From Adineta steineri (Eukaryota; Rotifera; Eurotatoria; Adinetida; Adinetidae), in contig CAJNOI010000100.1 in the NCBI GenBank assembly GCA_905250115.1, forward strand, positions 44,404-108,403: a stretch of DNA of 64,000 bases, in the 5' to 3' direction. Positions 30,986-41,940 of the stretch are shown here, piece after piece (positions within the stretch are counted from its first letter, which is position 1; every line of letters starts with the position of its first letter). Position numbers and translations under genes: made by a program. The notes under the pieces were generated by a model that saw only the letters and a list, made by a program, of their open reading frames with translations, did no database searches and was not told the DNA's origin.

Positions 30986-32173
30986 AGTGCAGAACTTTTT
31001 TCCCAGTATAAGTGGTATAAAAGAGAATGTTAAAATTCACAATCGTTCTCACATTTCATCATAGGCATCAACCGGCATAGATCAAAAATAAGTATGAAAC
31101 AATATCTTTTTCCTTATCCAGGTCGAGGAATTCGACATACGAGTCCTGGCGGAAGTTCTCGGGTATCGGATCCGACGGAGTCTGATAGAGAGTCTTTACC
31201 TCAACTCAATACACATTACATCCTAATGCACCAGTGAGTAGCCAATCTTTTCTTTCGTATTAAGCTATCTACCTGTTTCAATATATATTTGCTATTGATT
31301 CTCTAAAATCAATTGATCTAATAGAGAAAAAATTCACTAAAATTTGAATGCTTTTTTACTGAAATTTAATCAGTATAGTAGATTAATAACCGTCAGCTCT
31401 CTCCTTCGAAGTCAGATGTTTTTGGATTTTTATTCTGATATGACCTCTTCTTGAAAAATAACTAAACGATACTAATTAGATCTTCGTATTTTCTCATGAA
31501 GATCTTGGTAATGATTGTTATTGCCTTGTATAGTTCCAGCATGCTTATTCCTGACGAGTTTCGCGCATGATAGTGGAAAAGTCTAGGAATAATCCTCATA
31601 ATAATTTTAAATAGGAATCGAAGCGGTCCGAATGAGAGCTTGATAGGATTTATTAGGTTAGGATTCTGAATAGACTTTTCTTTCGTGGTAAGACTCGTCT
31701 CTGATATAATTATAATTTCTAACAGGATCTTTCTCTCAGAATCCAACGCTGATCTTCGCTAAAATTTGGCAAGATCCTTTCACACTTTCTTAACGAATGA
31801 GCAGGATTGGAACTAGGGATTGAAACACTTAAAAGTACAGGAGGAATGTGTTGATTATTCTTTTTGCTTTATTCAAAAAGGGTAAAGTATAGATTATGTA
31901 TTCTAGTTTGTCTGTCGCCAATGTTTGGTTCCCTTCACACAAACCCTTACTCTCTTATAGCCTTATATCCTTGTGGCATTATCCCATGCTCCTTACAGTC
32001 TTGAGGGTAGGTGCGGGTGGTGGGTGTGAAAGAAGGTGATACTCTTCTCTTCATTTACACCAACCCACATCCATCCGCACCCGCCCTCACCTACACCCAC
32101 ACCCACACCCGCAAATATACGTAGATGTAATAATTTTCTTATGATTTTAATATTAACAAAACCTTTCTTTTAG
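30986..32173. other. Intergenic or 5' intron upstream of the VIT-VWA gene
   Basis: A possible small exon starts at the ATG at 31094 and ends near the GTGAGT donor at 31232 (residues MKQYLFPYPGRG...). It does not join in frame to the acceptor at 32173 without another exon. A telomere-like hairpin sits at 31999-32113. Otherwise nothing is recognised. Confidence 0.3.
31999..32113. repeat. Telomere-like hairpin adjoining the VIT-VWA gene
   Basis: CTTGAGGGTAGGTGCGGGTG, loop ATACTCTTCTCTTCATTTACA, then a C-rich arm with ATCCGCACCCGCCC and CACCCACACCCACACCC. It ends about 60 bp before the gene's first exon. Confidence 0.7.
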
Positions 32174-35100
32174 ATGTTACAAATTTTAGAATTCAGTCAT
32201 TCGGTATGGAACAAAGTGGAAAATCCGAAATTTGTACCACTAAAGAAGGTTCACGTCAACGCCAGTATACGATCATTTGCCGTCGATGTCACTATTGAGC
32301 AAGTCTTTCGTAATGATGAAACAACAGCGATCGAAGCGGTCTATTGTTTTCCGATGGAAGAACAAGCTGCTATCTATGCTTTCATTGCTCGTATCGACGA
32401 TCGAGAAATCAGAGCGAAATTGAAAAAGAAAGATGAAGCTCAACAAGAATATGTTCATGCTCTTCGAAAGGGGCACGGTGCTTATTTACTTGAACAAGAT
32501 GAAAAATCTCCAGACAATTTTATTGTTAATGTTGGTGCATTACCACCAGGTAAGCAATGTGAAATATCGATCTCGTACGTATCCGAACTCGATCTTATTA
32601 ACGACGGAAGCACAATTCGTTTTGTTGTTCCGACTACGATTGCTCCACGTTACAATCCTTGTGTAGGTGATATTAGCTCTCCATGTGATACTACATCGAA
32701 ATATGTTCAAAGTAGCCCTTATACAATTGAACTTTGTTGTCGAGTAGAAAAGAAGAACATTGCTCAAGTATCTTCAAAATCTCATCCTATTGAAGTTCAT
32801 CTCAATGAGCCAGATGCTTATGTAATTCGATTTGCTCAAGAAAACACTCATTTAGATCGAGACATCATTATCGATCTTGAACTTTCTGAACATCAATCGA
32901 ATACGATTCTAACTATTGAAGTGGGTGCTATTATGGCTTCATTTACACCTACTAATGAAGAATGTAAACGAGTCATGGAGAAGATGTCTGTGGCTAATGA
33001 GTTCATATTTGTTGTTGATTGTAGTGGATCCATGGGTTCAGAAAATAAGATAGGACTATTGCGCAGTGCAATGAAGCTTCTTATTGAAAAAATACCTTCC
33101 GACTCCATTATGAATATCATCCGCTTTGGGTCAGATTATGAATCACTTTTCGGCGAAAGTCGATCTCTTAATGCTGATCAGAATCGTCAGGAGGCTAGAC
33201 GGTTTGTTGAATGCTTAGAGGCAGATATGGGTGGTACTGAATTAGTGAGTTATGTCATATATAAAACAGATTCTTTAAAAAGTCATTTATTTTTCTGTTT
33301 TTTGTATAGGCAAGTCCGCTTGATCTTCTTCGTCACACTCCACCAAAAGAAGGCAGTACGCGACAGATATTTCTTCTCACCGATGGTGAAGTTTCCAATG
33401 TCGATAAAGTATTGGATATATGCCGTGCCATGTCGACTTCAACACGAATATTTTCATTCGGTTTAGGTTACGCGCCAAGTCGTGCACTAGTCAAAGGTCT
33501 TGCTCGAGTGACCAATGGTCGGTTCGTTTTCATTCCACCCAATACTACTGTTCATAAATATGTTGATACTCAATTTCAAAAATCAATCCAAATGGCCATT
33601 ACTAATGCAGAGATTAAATGGAATACACCAACGCCGATGATCAATGCGCCATCAAAAATTCCCCCAATATTCGCCAATGACCGTCTTCTTGTTTATGGAC
33701 TTTGTGAGAGTTCAGAAACAACATTCGATCGCAGTGTCAGTGTTGAACTATACCATGGAACAGTTCAATTAGGTTTTGCAAGCATTCAAGATTTACCGAA
33801 TGTGAACAATGTTGGTACACTAGCACGACTAGCAGCTAAAGCATTGATTCTCGAGTTAGAACATTCGAAATACAAGTCACTAGAAAAAAAGCAAGAGATT
33901 CAAGAAAAAATCGTTAAGTTGTCGTTGACGTACAATATTCTTTGTCCATATACTGCATTTATAGCGGTTGAAAAGCGTTTGAACTCTAGCAATGATGAAA
34001 TGGTATTACGTGAAGTACCTATTGAAATATCAGCCGATGATAAACACCTAGCAATGTTAGCCATGAACGACACCAGTAGAAGTCTTTGTGTTGAATGTGG
34101 TCACAGAGATAGAGTCATGGATCAAGTGCGATGCCACTGTTGTCAACAATGTTTTTGTGGTACCCATATGATGGAACACAGTGAGAATTTAGAAATGGTT
34201 CTTAATCAATTGCGTAAAGAAATGGAAGATCCTCATATCGAAGCTTTGAGAAACGTCAATAATCGATCAAATTGGCTTTGCAGATTGTACAAATGGTATG
34301 CTTCTGTTCCAGAACATCCATTAGTTGATCAATTCTATAAACAGTGTACAGAACGATGTGAGAAATGGTCCAGGTACGCTGATAGGGAGATATATTTAAC
34401 TAAAGCAATCAATGACGCGGAATACAAGCTTCGATTAATAATTGATCAAAATAAAAAGGCTCTCGATAAATGGAGCATGGAAGCACCATCCACTGAACGT
34501 TCAAGGAAGCGTTTTCAATCCAAACGATCATTGAACGAAAGACAAGAGTCTTTGTTCAGTTTGAGTAGCCGATTGAATAGTCCATCGGTGTATGATTTAA
34601 TCAAACGTATTGAACGCTTAACGTATGAAAGCAGATATCCTACATTACCTTATAGGAACTATTCTTATGTGAAAGAAGACGAAGGCGCACTCGACACAAA
34701 TCTATCGTCTCGTTTGATGCCGGCTCATAAATCATTCAAAACAACTACAAATCAATACTATTGTATGGCAGCTAACGACAAATATATTGTATTAGAGCAG
34801 TTCCATTTATTGAATTTAATAACTGGTGACTACAATTCTGATTTGTATCATGAATGGAGACATTTTGTCACCGACATATTCTGGTCCAATGCACTAGAAA
34901 AATTTATTGTCATTAATATTGATTGCATTAATGTCTTAGATGTCGATAACAGATGTAAACGTATATACGCAACTACACTTGATCACGATCTTGATAATCG
35001 TATTTGGTGGTGTGGAACAAGTTCGAATAACACGTTGCTCTTATCTAAAGCGATGGAAGGTACATCTCTTTTTGAATACACCCTCAAACCCAAAATAGCG

Positions 35101-35514
35101 TTCGTCAAAGAACACCATTCGCCGATTTCGTGCAAAAAAGACGAGTTTATCTGTAGTATGTCATCAACTGCCACTGTATTGGCTTTAATGATTATTAAAC
35201 AGAACAGTGAAGTACGTCTCGATCTTTGTTCATTAAGTACATTAGAGCGTCAACGATCAATTGAAGTCGATTCGACTTATTTGACGCATCCATTTCGATC
35301 TTGTTCAGTGAACGGTAACCAATGGATACTGGTTAATCCCAATCAATCTGAACTTTGGTATATTTCGGAGGATGGAGATGTTAACAGCAAAGAGAATTAT
35401 ATTGGCACACCTCTCCAAGTCGCTTTTATGGGTACGGACACGCTTGTTGTGCTGACAACGGAGCGTATCAATATCCACCGACTATCTCCGGTGAAAGCTG
35501 ACGCAACCAGCTAA
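32174..35514 (+). CDS. VIT-domain and von Willebrand A-domain protein, two exons
   Basis: Exons 32174-33244 and 33310-35514 are joined in phase 0 across a 65-bp GT-AG intron that falls inside the VWA domain, giving 1091 residues. Residues ~1-165 are a VIT domain (VEAVYCFPM-like core: AIEAVYCFPMEEQAA). Residues ~275-450 are a VWA domain with the MIDAS motif DCSGSMG and a later LLTDGE. A Cys/His cluster at ~617-650 (CVECGHRD, CHCCQQCFCGTH) looks like a treble-clef or B-box-type zinc site. A helical region and a beta-rich C-terminus follow. The pattern resembles the intracellular VWA5A-type VIT-VWA proteins. An acceptor-like TTTCTTTTAG directly precedes the ATG, so an upstream exon cannot be excluded. 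The role is probably protein-protein scaffolding; specifics are unknown. Confidence 0.85.
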
Positions 35515-35908
35515 AAAAAGGAAAACTCTTCTTTGTGGAACAATCCGTATGAGACAAGAATTGGATATGATGCGTTTCGTTAGTTTTTTATAATCCAGAA
35601 TTCACAATAAAAAGATGACCATATACGCCTGTAAACCAAGAGCTCGAGTCGGTAGTTTAACTTTTCCACAATCAGAAAGAGTATTCAAGAAATAGTTAAT
35701 ATAACATCTGATAGTTTAAAATAAAAATAGACTTCTTGATAGAGAATTCTTCCAACTATCGAATGGTATATTTGCTATTTCTCGAAAAGTCTTCTTCAAT
35801 GTGAAAAGAAGTCGAAATGCCGACTCTGGCTCTTACTTTTCAGGCGCATATATACTTCACCATTCATTTCAGATCGTATTTCGCAAAAGTAAACCGCGAA
35901 ATTTTATA
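35515..35908. other. Intergenic or 5' UTR between VIT-VWA and NACHT-HEAT genes
   Basis: No gene is seen. An acceptor-like TTCATTTCAG at 35865-35874 precedes the NACHT gene's open frame, so this stretch may include a 5' intron. Confidence 0.4.
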
Positions 35909-38900
35909 ATGACGCAAGCATCATCACCAGCGAATTTATTTGAACTCATTCGACAAAAATACCTAAAAGAAAGTATGATCAAGGACACATTAAATGAAGA
36001 GAAATGTTTTCCATTTGAAAACACTTATATCAATTTGACTATCGTTGAATCGAAAGAACAACACGAAAAAGAAAACGAATTAAAACAACAGAATCTAAGT
36101 GAGCAACAATTCAACGGTGGATTTCTTAGTGCTTATAAAGAAATCTACGATGCTAAGATCTTAATTGACATCAAGGATATTTTTAAGAAATGTAAAGACG
36201 CGACAAAAAAGATTCTTGTACTTGGAAGAGCAGGTATTGGAAAATCAACTTTTTGCCAATACGTTGCATACCAATGGGCAAAAGGAAATCTTTGGCCTAA
36301 ATACGACCTTGTTGTTTTGGTTGATTTACGTAGAGTGACCGAGGATCGTTATCCAAAAGGAGAAGAATATTCACCATTTGACATAGTCAAGAAGGAATAT
36401 TTACTTAATGATATTATATCGAAGGAAGAACAACAATGTTTCAATGAACGATGCAAAAATGGCAAAGTTCTTTGGATATTAGATGGTTACGATGAACTCG
36501 CACAGAACATTCCACCCTATTTGAATACTGTATTCAACTATATATGCGAGACGCAGCACCATATTTTAACATCTCATCCGTCTGTTGTCGCATTGTCATA
36601 TGATGTGAAAATGAAAATAATAGGATTCACAGATGACAATATTATTAACTATGTTGAATCGTTCTTTCACCGAATCAAAGACAACACATTCAATCCATCA
36701 GTCGAAACAAAGAAAATTCTACAATTGTTGAAATCGAATCCAAATATCTGGGATAGTGCTCATATTCCCGCAAATCTTGAATTGATTTGTAGCATATGGG
36801 CTACAACAGACTGGTCGAGAACTAAATTGTTAACATTAGCGACACTTTATGATAATATAGTAGAGTGGGTATGTCGACGATACTTGACAAAACAAAATAT
36901 ATACAATCGAAATCTTGGAGATATGCAAAAACAAGATGTCTCTAAGGAATGCGATACTCTATTGAAATTCCTGGAATGTTTAGCTTTCAAAGCGATGGAG
37001 TCTGACAGTAGGCTGCTGTCTTCACAGCTTTTTAAAGAAGCAAAAGACGAATGTGAAGGCTTCCAAGAAAAAGATCCATCAATATTGAATTTTGGCATTC
37101 TCAAGTCCTATGATGACAAGCTAGTTGGAGAGCAAATCCCAACCAAACAACAATACTATTTTGTTCATCTCAGCTTCCAAGAATATTTTGCTGCACGTCA
37201 CTTAGCAAACCTACTCAAAAGCTCTGACAAGCAGAAAGCTACTGACTTCATCAATAAAAAAAAATACGTCCAACGATTTCGTTTAGTCTTCATATTCGCT
37301 GCAGGACTTCTTGCACAACACACCTCTCAATCAGCAATGCAACTCTTATGGAATGCTATACAGGAAGAACCGTTAGATCAAGTCGAACTACAACACATAA
37401 AGCTCATTATCGAAATCCTTAACGAAATTCCGGAACAGAATTCCGTCGTAGAACGCGAAGTCTATCTCAAATCGATATCACAATGGATTATCGCAGTCGT
37501 CACATATTCACCTGAAGTAGTACAACATGCAATGGAACAATCACTTCAACAAGCCCCAAATATAGTAAGCACTAAATTTATTCAACATACATTAGCACGA
37601 CTCGTGGTGATGACAGACTGCGAAACCAAATTCCGCGCCCTTCGTATGGTTGCTAAATGTCCACTCTCAGAACTTTCCACAAAATTAATTGCTGCTTTGC
37701 TTGCAACAGTTCATGATCCAGATGAGAATGTCCAAATAGAAGCATGTCACACGCTTATAAAAGTAGGAGAAAAAGCAGCAACCAATGATGTGATCGCTGC
37801 TCTGATGTATTTAGTGTATGGTCAACGTGGCTATCTTCGAAGTGTAGCATGTAAAGCACTTGGAAACATGGGTGAAAAAGCAGCGACTAGTGTTGTGATC
37901 GCTGCACTACGGAATGCAGCTTGCGGAGATGAGTACCCAAGAAAAGAAGCATGTGCGGCACTCGCGAAGATAGGTGAAAAACATGCAACCCATGAGGTGA
38001 TTGCTGTCCTGTTGGATGTAATTCATATTCATAGTGAAAATAGAAAGGCCATAAGAGAAGCATGTGAAGCACTTGCGAGAATGGGTCAAAACGCCGCTAT
38101 CGATGCTGTGATCGCCGCAGTACTGAATTTAATGCGTGATCAAAGTGAATATATTGTAGAAGCAGCATGCGAAACACTTGGAAATATGAAGGAAAATGCA
38201 GCGACTAAAAATGTAATCGCTGCTCTGTTGAATGTCATGTATGTTCGGGGCGATGATGTCATACGCGCAGCATGCAAGGCACTCGAGAAGATTGGTAAAA
38301 AAGGTGCAACCAATGATGTGATTGCTGGTCTAGTTAATGCAATGGGTGATGGAAATGGGCACCTCATATATGAAGCACGTAAAGCACTTGTGAATATAGG
38401 TGAAAAGGGTGCGACCAATGATGTGATTGCTGTTCTACTGGATGCGATTCATGATAACAATGAGATATTACGAAAAGAAGCATGGGAAACACTCAAGTCG
38501 ATGGGTAAAATAGCAGCAACAAGTGATGTGATCGCTGTTCTACTGAATACGATTCATGATAAGAATCAGGACATACGAAAAGAAGCATGGGAAACACTTA
38601 GGCAGATGCACGAAAAAGCAGCGACAAGTGATGTGATCGCCACTCTACTGGATGCGATTCGCGATACAAATAAGGAACTACGAAAAGAAGCATACGTAAC
38701 ACTGCAACGGATTGGAGAAAAAGCAGCAACCAACGATGTGATCGCTGCGGTGCTGAATAGAATACATAATGAAGATGAGGACATACGCAGTGAAGCGTAT
38801 TTAGCACTTGGACAAATGGGTGAAAAAGCAGCGACTGATCGTGTAATTGCTACTCTGTTGAATGGAATTAATGATAAAGATTGGCGTATCCAAGCAGCAG

Positions 38901-40231
38901 CATGTTGGGCACTCGGAAATATGGGAGCAAAAACAGCGACCAATGAGATAATCGCTATTCTGTTGGATGCAGTTCGTAATACACGTTGTTCTTACAGAGC
39001 AGCAGCATGTAGAGCGCTTGGAAATATAGGTGAAAAGGGTGAAATCAATGATGTGATCGCTGCTTTGCTAAAGGCAGCATGTCATGAGGGTTCGATTATC
39101 CGAGATCCAGCAAGTGCAGCACTCATGGAGATAGTTGAAAAAGGTGCGGCCAGCGATGTGATTGCTGCCCTGCTAAAGTTAATGCCTGATGGAGATTTAA
39201 AGGTCCGACGGCGAACATGTGAAGCACTCGGAGCAATGGGTAAAAAAGCAGCTACTAATGATGTGATCACTGCTCTGTTGAAGGCAACTGATGATAAAGA
39301 TTATTATGTTCAAGAAGCAGCGTGCGTAGCACTCGGAAAAATGAGTGAAAAAGATGCAACCATTGATACGATTGCTGCTCTGTTGAAAGTAATTCGCGAT
39401 GGCAATGAGTCTAGTCGAAAAGAGGAATGTAAAGCACTCGACAAGATGATTGGAAAAAGTGCAAATAATGATGTGATCGGTATCCTGCAGAATGCAGTTT
39501 TTGACGAAAAAAGGTGGGTCCGAGTAGTAGCATGCAAAGCACTCGGAAATATAGATGAAAACAGTGCAACTACGAATGTGATTGCTGCTTTGTTGAAGGC
39601 AACTGGTGATAAATATTGCAATGTCCGAAAAGAAGCATGCAAAGCGATGGGAAAAGTGGTAGGAGAAGGTGTGACCACTGATGTGATCACTGCTCTACTA
39701 AAGGCAACTCGTGATCAAGATCAGTCAGTCAAAGAAGTAGCATGTGAAGCACTCATAAATATTAGCGAAAAAGTAATGACTGATGATGTAATTGCTGTTC
39801 TGATGGACATTGATCCAAACTGGCATAGCTTTCACCGAAACGATATTGAGAGAAGTATGGAACTTACAATCTCTTTGAATGAAAAACTTAAAAATTGGAA
39901 GTCTGAAGTGATTGAGAAGGTATTTCAGCGGTTACAAAAATACTACCGAATCAAATTTGAAAGAATGCGCCCTGATCACTTGCTGAATGCGTACTTGGAT
40001 TCGGGTAATGAAGCTTGGCTTAGCTTGCTTGCGTATGCAGCATTGGTGCAAGGTATAGGCATTACAGTTGTGGATAATAAAATAGCAATTTACCACGCAA
40101 ATGAAACCATAGAATGTTGCATTCCACGTTCCGAATTGAAGGATAAATTGTTGGATGTATTCAAGGAAGGGAAGAGAAAGCTGAAGAACATGAGTGCGAC
40201 GCTACCCGGAAGTGATGGTTACTTAATATAG
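35909..40231 (+). CDS. NACHT NTPase with long HEAT-like repeat array (NLR-like), ~1440 aa
   Basis: I choose the ATG at 35909 (MTQASSPANLFEL). The frame is open a further 36 codons upstream but without an ATG. After a helical N-terminal region, residues ~100-270 form a NACHT STAND NTPase: Walker A GRAGIGKST, Walker B LWILDGYDEL. A winged-helix-like region and the motif VHLSFQEYFAARHL follow, as in NLR-family NACHT proteins. From ~585 to ~1300 there are about 20 tandem units of ~35 residues (AATNDVIAALL..., then R.EAC.ALG.MGEK) of the PBS-lyase/HEAT type. A unique ~140-residue C-terminus follows (LLAYAALVQGIGITVVDN). STAND proteins of this layout oligomerise on ligand binding; HEAT repeats would be the sensor. 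An immune or cell-death role is inference. No effector domain (death fold, TIR) is recognisable at the N-terminus. Confidence 0.9.
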   Translation: MTQASSPANLFELIRQKYLKESMIKDTLNEEKCFPFENTYINLTIVESKEQHEKENELKQQNLSEQQFNGGFLSAYKEIYDAKILIDIKDIFKKCKDATKKILVLGRAGIGKSTFCQYVAYQWAKGNLWPKYDLVVLVDLRRVTEDRYPKGEEYSPFDIVKKEYLLNDIISKEEQQCFNERCKNGKVLWILDGYDELAQNIPPYLNTVFNYICETQHHILTSHPSVVALSYDVKMKIIGFTDDNIINYVESFFHRIKDNTFNPSVETKKILQLLKSNPNIWDSAHIPANLELICSIWATTDWSRTKLLTLATLYDNIVEWVCRRYLTKQNIYNRNLGDMQKQDVSKECDTLLKFLECLAFKAMESDSRLLSSQLFKEAKDECEGFQEKDPSILNFGILKSYDDKLVGEQIPTKQQYYFVHLSFQEYFAARHLANLLKSSDKQKATDFINKKKYVQRFRLVFIFAAGLLAQHTSQSAMQLLWNAIQEEPLDQVELQHIKLIIEILNEIPEQNSVVEREVYLKSISQWIIAVVTYSPEVVQHAMEQSLQQAPNIVSTKFIQHTLARLVVMTDCETKFRALRMVAKCPLSELSTKLIAALLATVHDPDENVQIEACHTLIKVGEKAATNDVIAALMYLVYGQRGYLRSVACKALGNMGEKAATSVVIAALRNAACGDEYPRKEACAALAKIGEKHATHEVIAVLLDVIHIHSENRKAIREACEALARMGQNAAIDAVIAAVLNLMRDQSEYIVEAACETLGNMKENAATKNVIAALLNVMYVRGDDVIRAACKALEKIGKKGATNDVIAGLVNAMGDGNGHLIYEARKALVNIGEKGATNDVIAVLLDAIHDNNEILRKEAWETLKSMGKIAATSDVIAVLLNTIHDKNQDIRKEAWETLRQMHEKAATSDVIATLLDAIRDTNKELRKEAYVTLQRIGEKAATNDVIAAVLNRIHNEDEDIRSEAYLALGQMGEKAATDRVIATLLNGINDKDWRIQAAACWALGNMGAKTATNEIIAILLDAVRNTRCSYRAAACRALGNIGEKGEINDVIAALLKAACHEGSIIRDPASAALMEIVEKGAASDVIAALLKLMPDGDLKVRRRTCEALGAMGKKAATNDVITALLKATDDKDYYVQEAACVALGKMSEKDATIDTIAALLKVIRDGNESSRKEECKALDKMIGKSANNDVIGILQNAVFDEKRWVRVVACKALGNIDENSATTNVIAALLKATGDKYCNVRKEACKAMGKVVGEGVTTDVITALLKATRDQDQSVKEVACEALINISEKVMTDDVIAVLMDIDPNWHSFHRNDIERSMELTISLNEKLKNWKSEVIEKVFQRLQKYYRIKFERMRPDHLLNAYLDSGNEAWLSLLAYAALVQGIGITVVDNKIAIYHANETIECCIPRSELKDKLLDVFKEGKRKLKNMSATLPGSDGYLI
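37660..39815 (+). repeat. ~105-bp tandem repeats encoding HEAT units
   Basis: Roughly 20 consecutive coding units with a 35-codon period. Several neighbours (around 38400-38750) are very similar to each other, suggesting recent unit duplication or conversion. This produces long spurious open frames on the opposite strand. Confidence 0.85.
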
Positions 40232-40462
40232 GGATGCATGAAATGGTAACTTTCATGGTGGCAGAACAGAATTTTGATTACGGACTTAAGTGATTATTCG
40301 ACTGCAAATTTTTTTTATTATCTAGTGTGGTTTCGAAAGCGTGATGTGTGCGAATGAGATTTTTACGTGTATCTGAATTGATTTGGTGAAATAAAAATAT
40401 GTGTCACTTTAATGCAACTTGATAATACTAACATGTAATATGGTCTTGAGTAAATCATCTTG

Positions 40463-40602
40463 AGGGTGAAAGTTAAGACTGGCAGCCATAATCGATAGAT
40501 TTCGTCTGTAGTGAGGATGTTCATCAGATTTTTGGTGGGTAGGTGTGTCTGTGTAGTAGGAAAGAAAAATGACTTATATACCTACATCCACACCCGCACC
40601 CT
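40463..40602. repeat. Telomere-like elements (half-element and hairpin)
   Basis: CTTGAGGGTG at 40460-40469 is an isolated terminal half. At 40537-40602, GGTGGGTAGGTGTG is followed by AAAAATGACTTATATACC and CCACACCCGCACCC. Read in reverse, the loop TATATAAGTCATTTTTCTTTCC matches the core at 26 kb. Confidence 0.65.
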
Positions 40603-40752
40603 AATTTCCTGTATTTCAGGAAAACAGAAATGTGCATTATGTTTTTTTTCTGTCCAAATGAAAACTTGTCAAGCCAACGGCTAAACAAGAAATTAACACT
40701 TCTTTCGCTTTCCTTACGCTCCAATCTTTATTATATACTTGAAAAAGAAAAA

Positions 40753-41940
40753 TTAATTAATTGTAACTCTATAAATAGTTCCCAAGCCATATTTTCCGCC
40801 TAAATTAGCCGGACCATAGAATGAATTATTTCCTACTTCTAGTAGGCCTCCAAGGGTTTCATATCCAAATGTATCATCTGATGGAATATCAAATAATTTC
40901 TCTAAACTTTCATCGTTATTAATATTGAGACGAAATATCGTTCCACGATTGGTCATTCCTCCTTTAGATGTAACACCGTATAATAAAGATGAATTGATAC
41001 TTTGAATTAATCCATCAAATGGTGCTGAACCAACTGTTGTTTCATTAAATGTTACTACTAGCTCAATTTGGTTTGTTATCGTAGTTAATCCTATACGATA
41101 GATCGTACTCGGACAATCTGCCGCTCCCATTGTTGTACCATATAAGTATTGTTCTTTTTCATGAGTAACTAACACAAGTTGACCCCAGGGACAACAACCA
41201 AGTGCCTTATCACCACCAAAAGCGTAAATTAATTCTGCATTCTTTCCATCTAGATCCATCTTTATTAGAGTACCACCTCCAAATCGTCCAAATATTTGTG
41301 TATTAATATATAATGAATTGTTTACTAAAATCAAATTCGACGGAAATGCACCGACACCATAATTGAATGAAAATAATTGTTTAAATGTTGTTGATGGTGT
41401 TTTATGTCTAATATCAATTGTAAAAACAGATCCATAGAATGTCGAAGAACCAACACCTGTCACACCATACAACAGTCCACTGTTTGTATCCAGAAATAAA
41501 TTGACTGGATTAGCAATATCCTGGAATTCATAGATAATATTGAATGTATGATCAGAAAGATTAAAACGAAATAAATTTCCATATCCATATTGGCCACAAC
41601 GAATTGTACTGCCGAATAGAAAAACATCGTTATCGAAGACGAGTGGCGATACTGGATGACAGCCCGTGTTGTTTGTGAAATGATGTATAACTGTGAATGT
41701 ATTGTTTCGAATAGTATCGATACGATAAATTACTCCAAGATCATCTGAAGAATTACCTCCATAACGTGTAACACCATAGAGTACACCTGTATTGTTCAGT
41801 TCTATTAAAGTACTTTGTGGATTGGCACCATTAATTTTACCTGAAAATTGAATTATAGGTTCACTTACATTCTGTACAAATGTAACGACGAGAAGAATTA
41901 TGAATATTGATATGATGATGTGGCAGAAAACACTCGTCAT
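40753..41940 (-). CDS. Secreted bacterial-type beta-propeller (TIGR03803-like repeats), 395 aa
   Basis: Intronless. An N-terminal signal peptide (hydrophobic residues ~5-25) precedes about seven repeats. Each repeat contains LYGVTRYGGNSSDDLGVIYRI-like signatures (consensus LYG.T..GG....GTI.R.). The C-terminal repeat reads FYGPANLGGKYGLGTIYRV. This pattern matches the Gloeo/Verruco repeat family found mainly in bacterial secreted proteins, which forms a propeller-like fold. No enzymatic residues are evident. Predominantly bacterial distribution plus lack of introns makes horizontal origin plausible, though the eukaryotic-style signal and Asn-glycosylation sites suggest it is functional here. 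An extracellular carbohydrate- or protein-binding role is inference. Confidence 0.85.
   Translation of the reverse strand: MTSVFCHIIISIFIILLVVTFVQNVSEPIIQFSGKINGANPQSTLIELNNTGVLYGVTRYGGNSSDDLGVIYRIDTIRNNTFTVIHHFTNNTGCHPVSPLVFDNDVFLFGSTIRCGQYGYGNLFRFNLSDHTFNIIYEFQDIANPVNLFLDTNSGLLYGVTGVGSSTFYGSVFTIDIRHKTPSTTFKQLFSFNYGVGAFPSNLILVNNSLYINTQIFGRFGGGTLIKMDLDGKNAELIYAFGGDKALGCCPWGQLVLVTHEKEQYLYGTTMGAADCPSTIYRIGLTTITNQIELVVTFNETTVGSAPFDGLIQSINSSLLYGVTSKGGMTNRGTIFRLNINNDESLEKLFDIPSDDTFGYETLGGLLEVGNNSFYGPANLGGKYGLGTIYRVTIN

Noticed and set aside
37887-39690. Several minus-strand frames opposite the HEAT array
   Set aside because: They recur with the 105-bp repeat period and have no start context or domain. 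They are shadows of the coding repeat.
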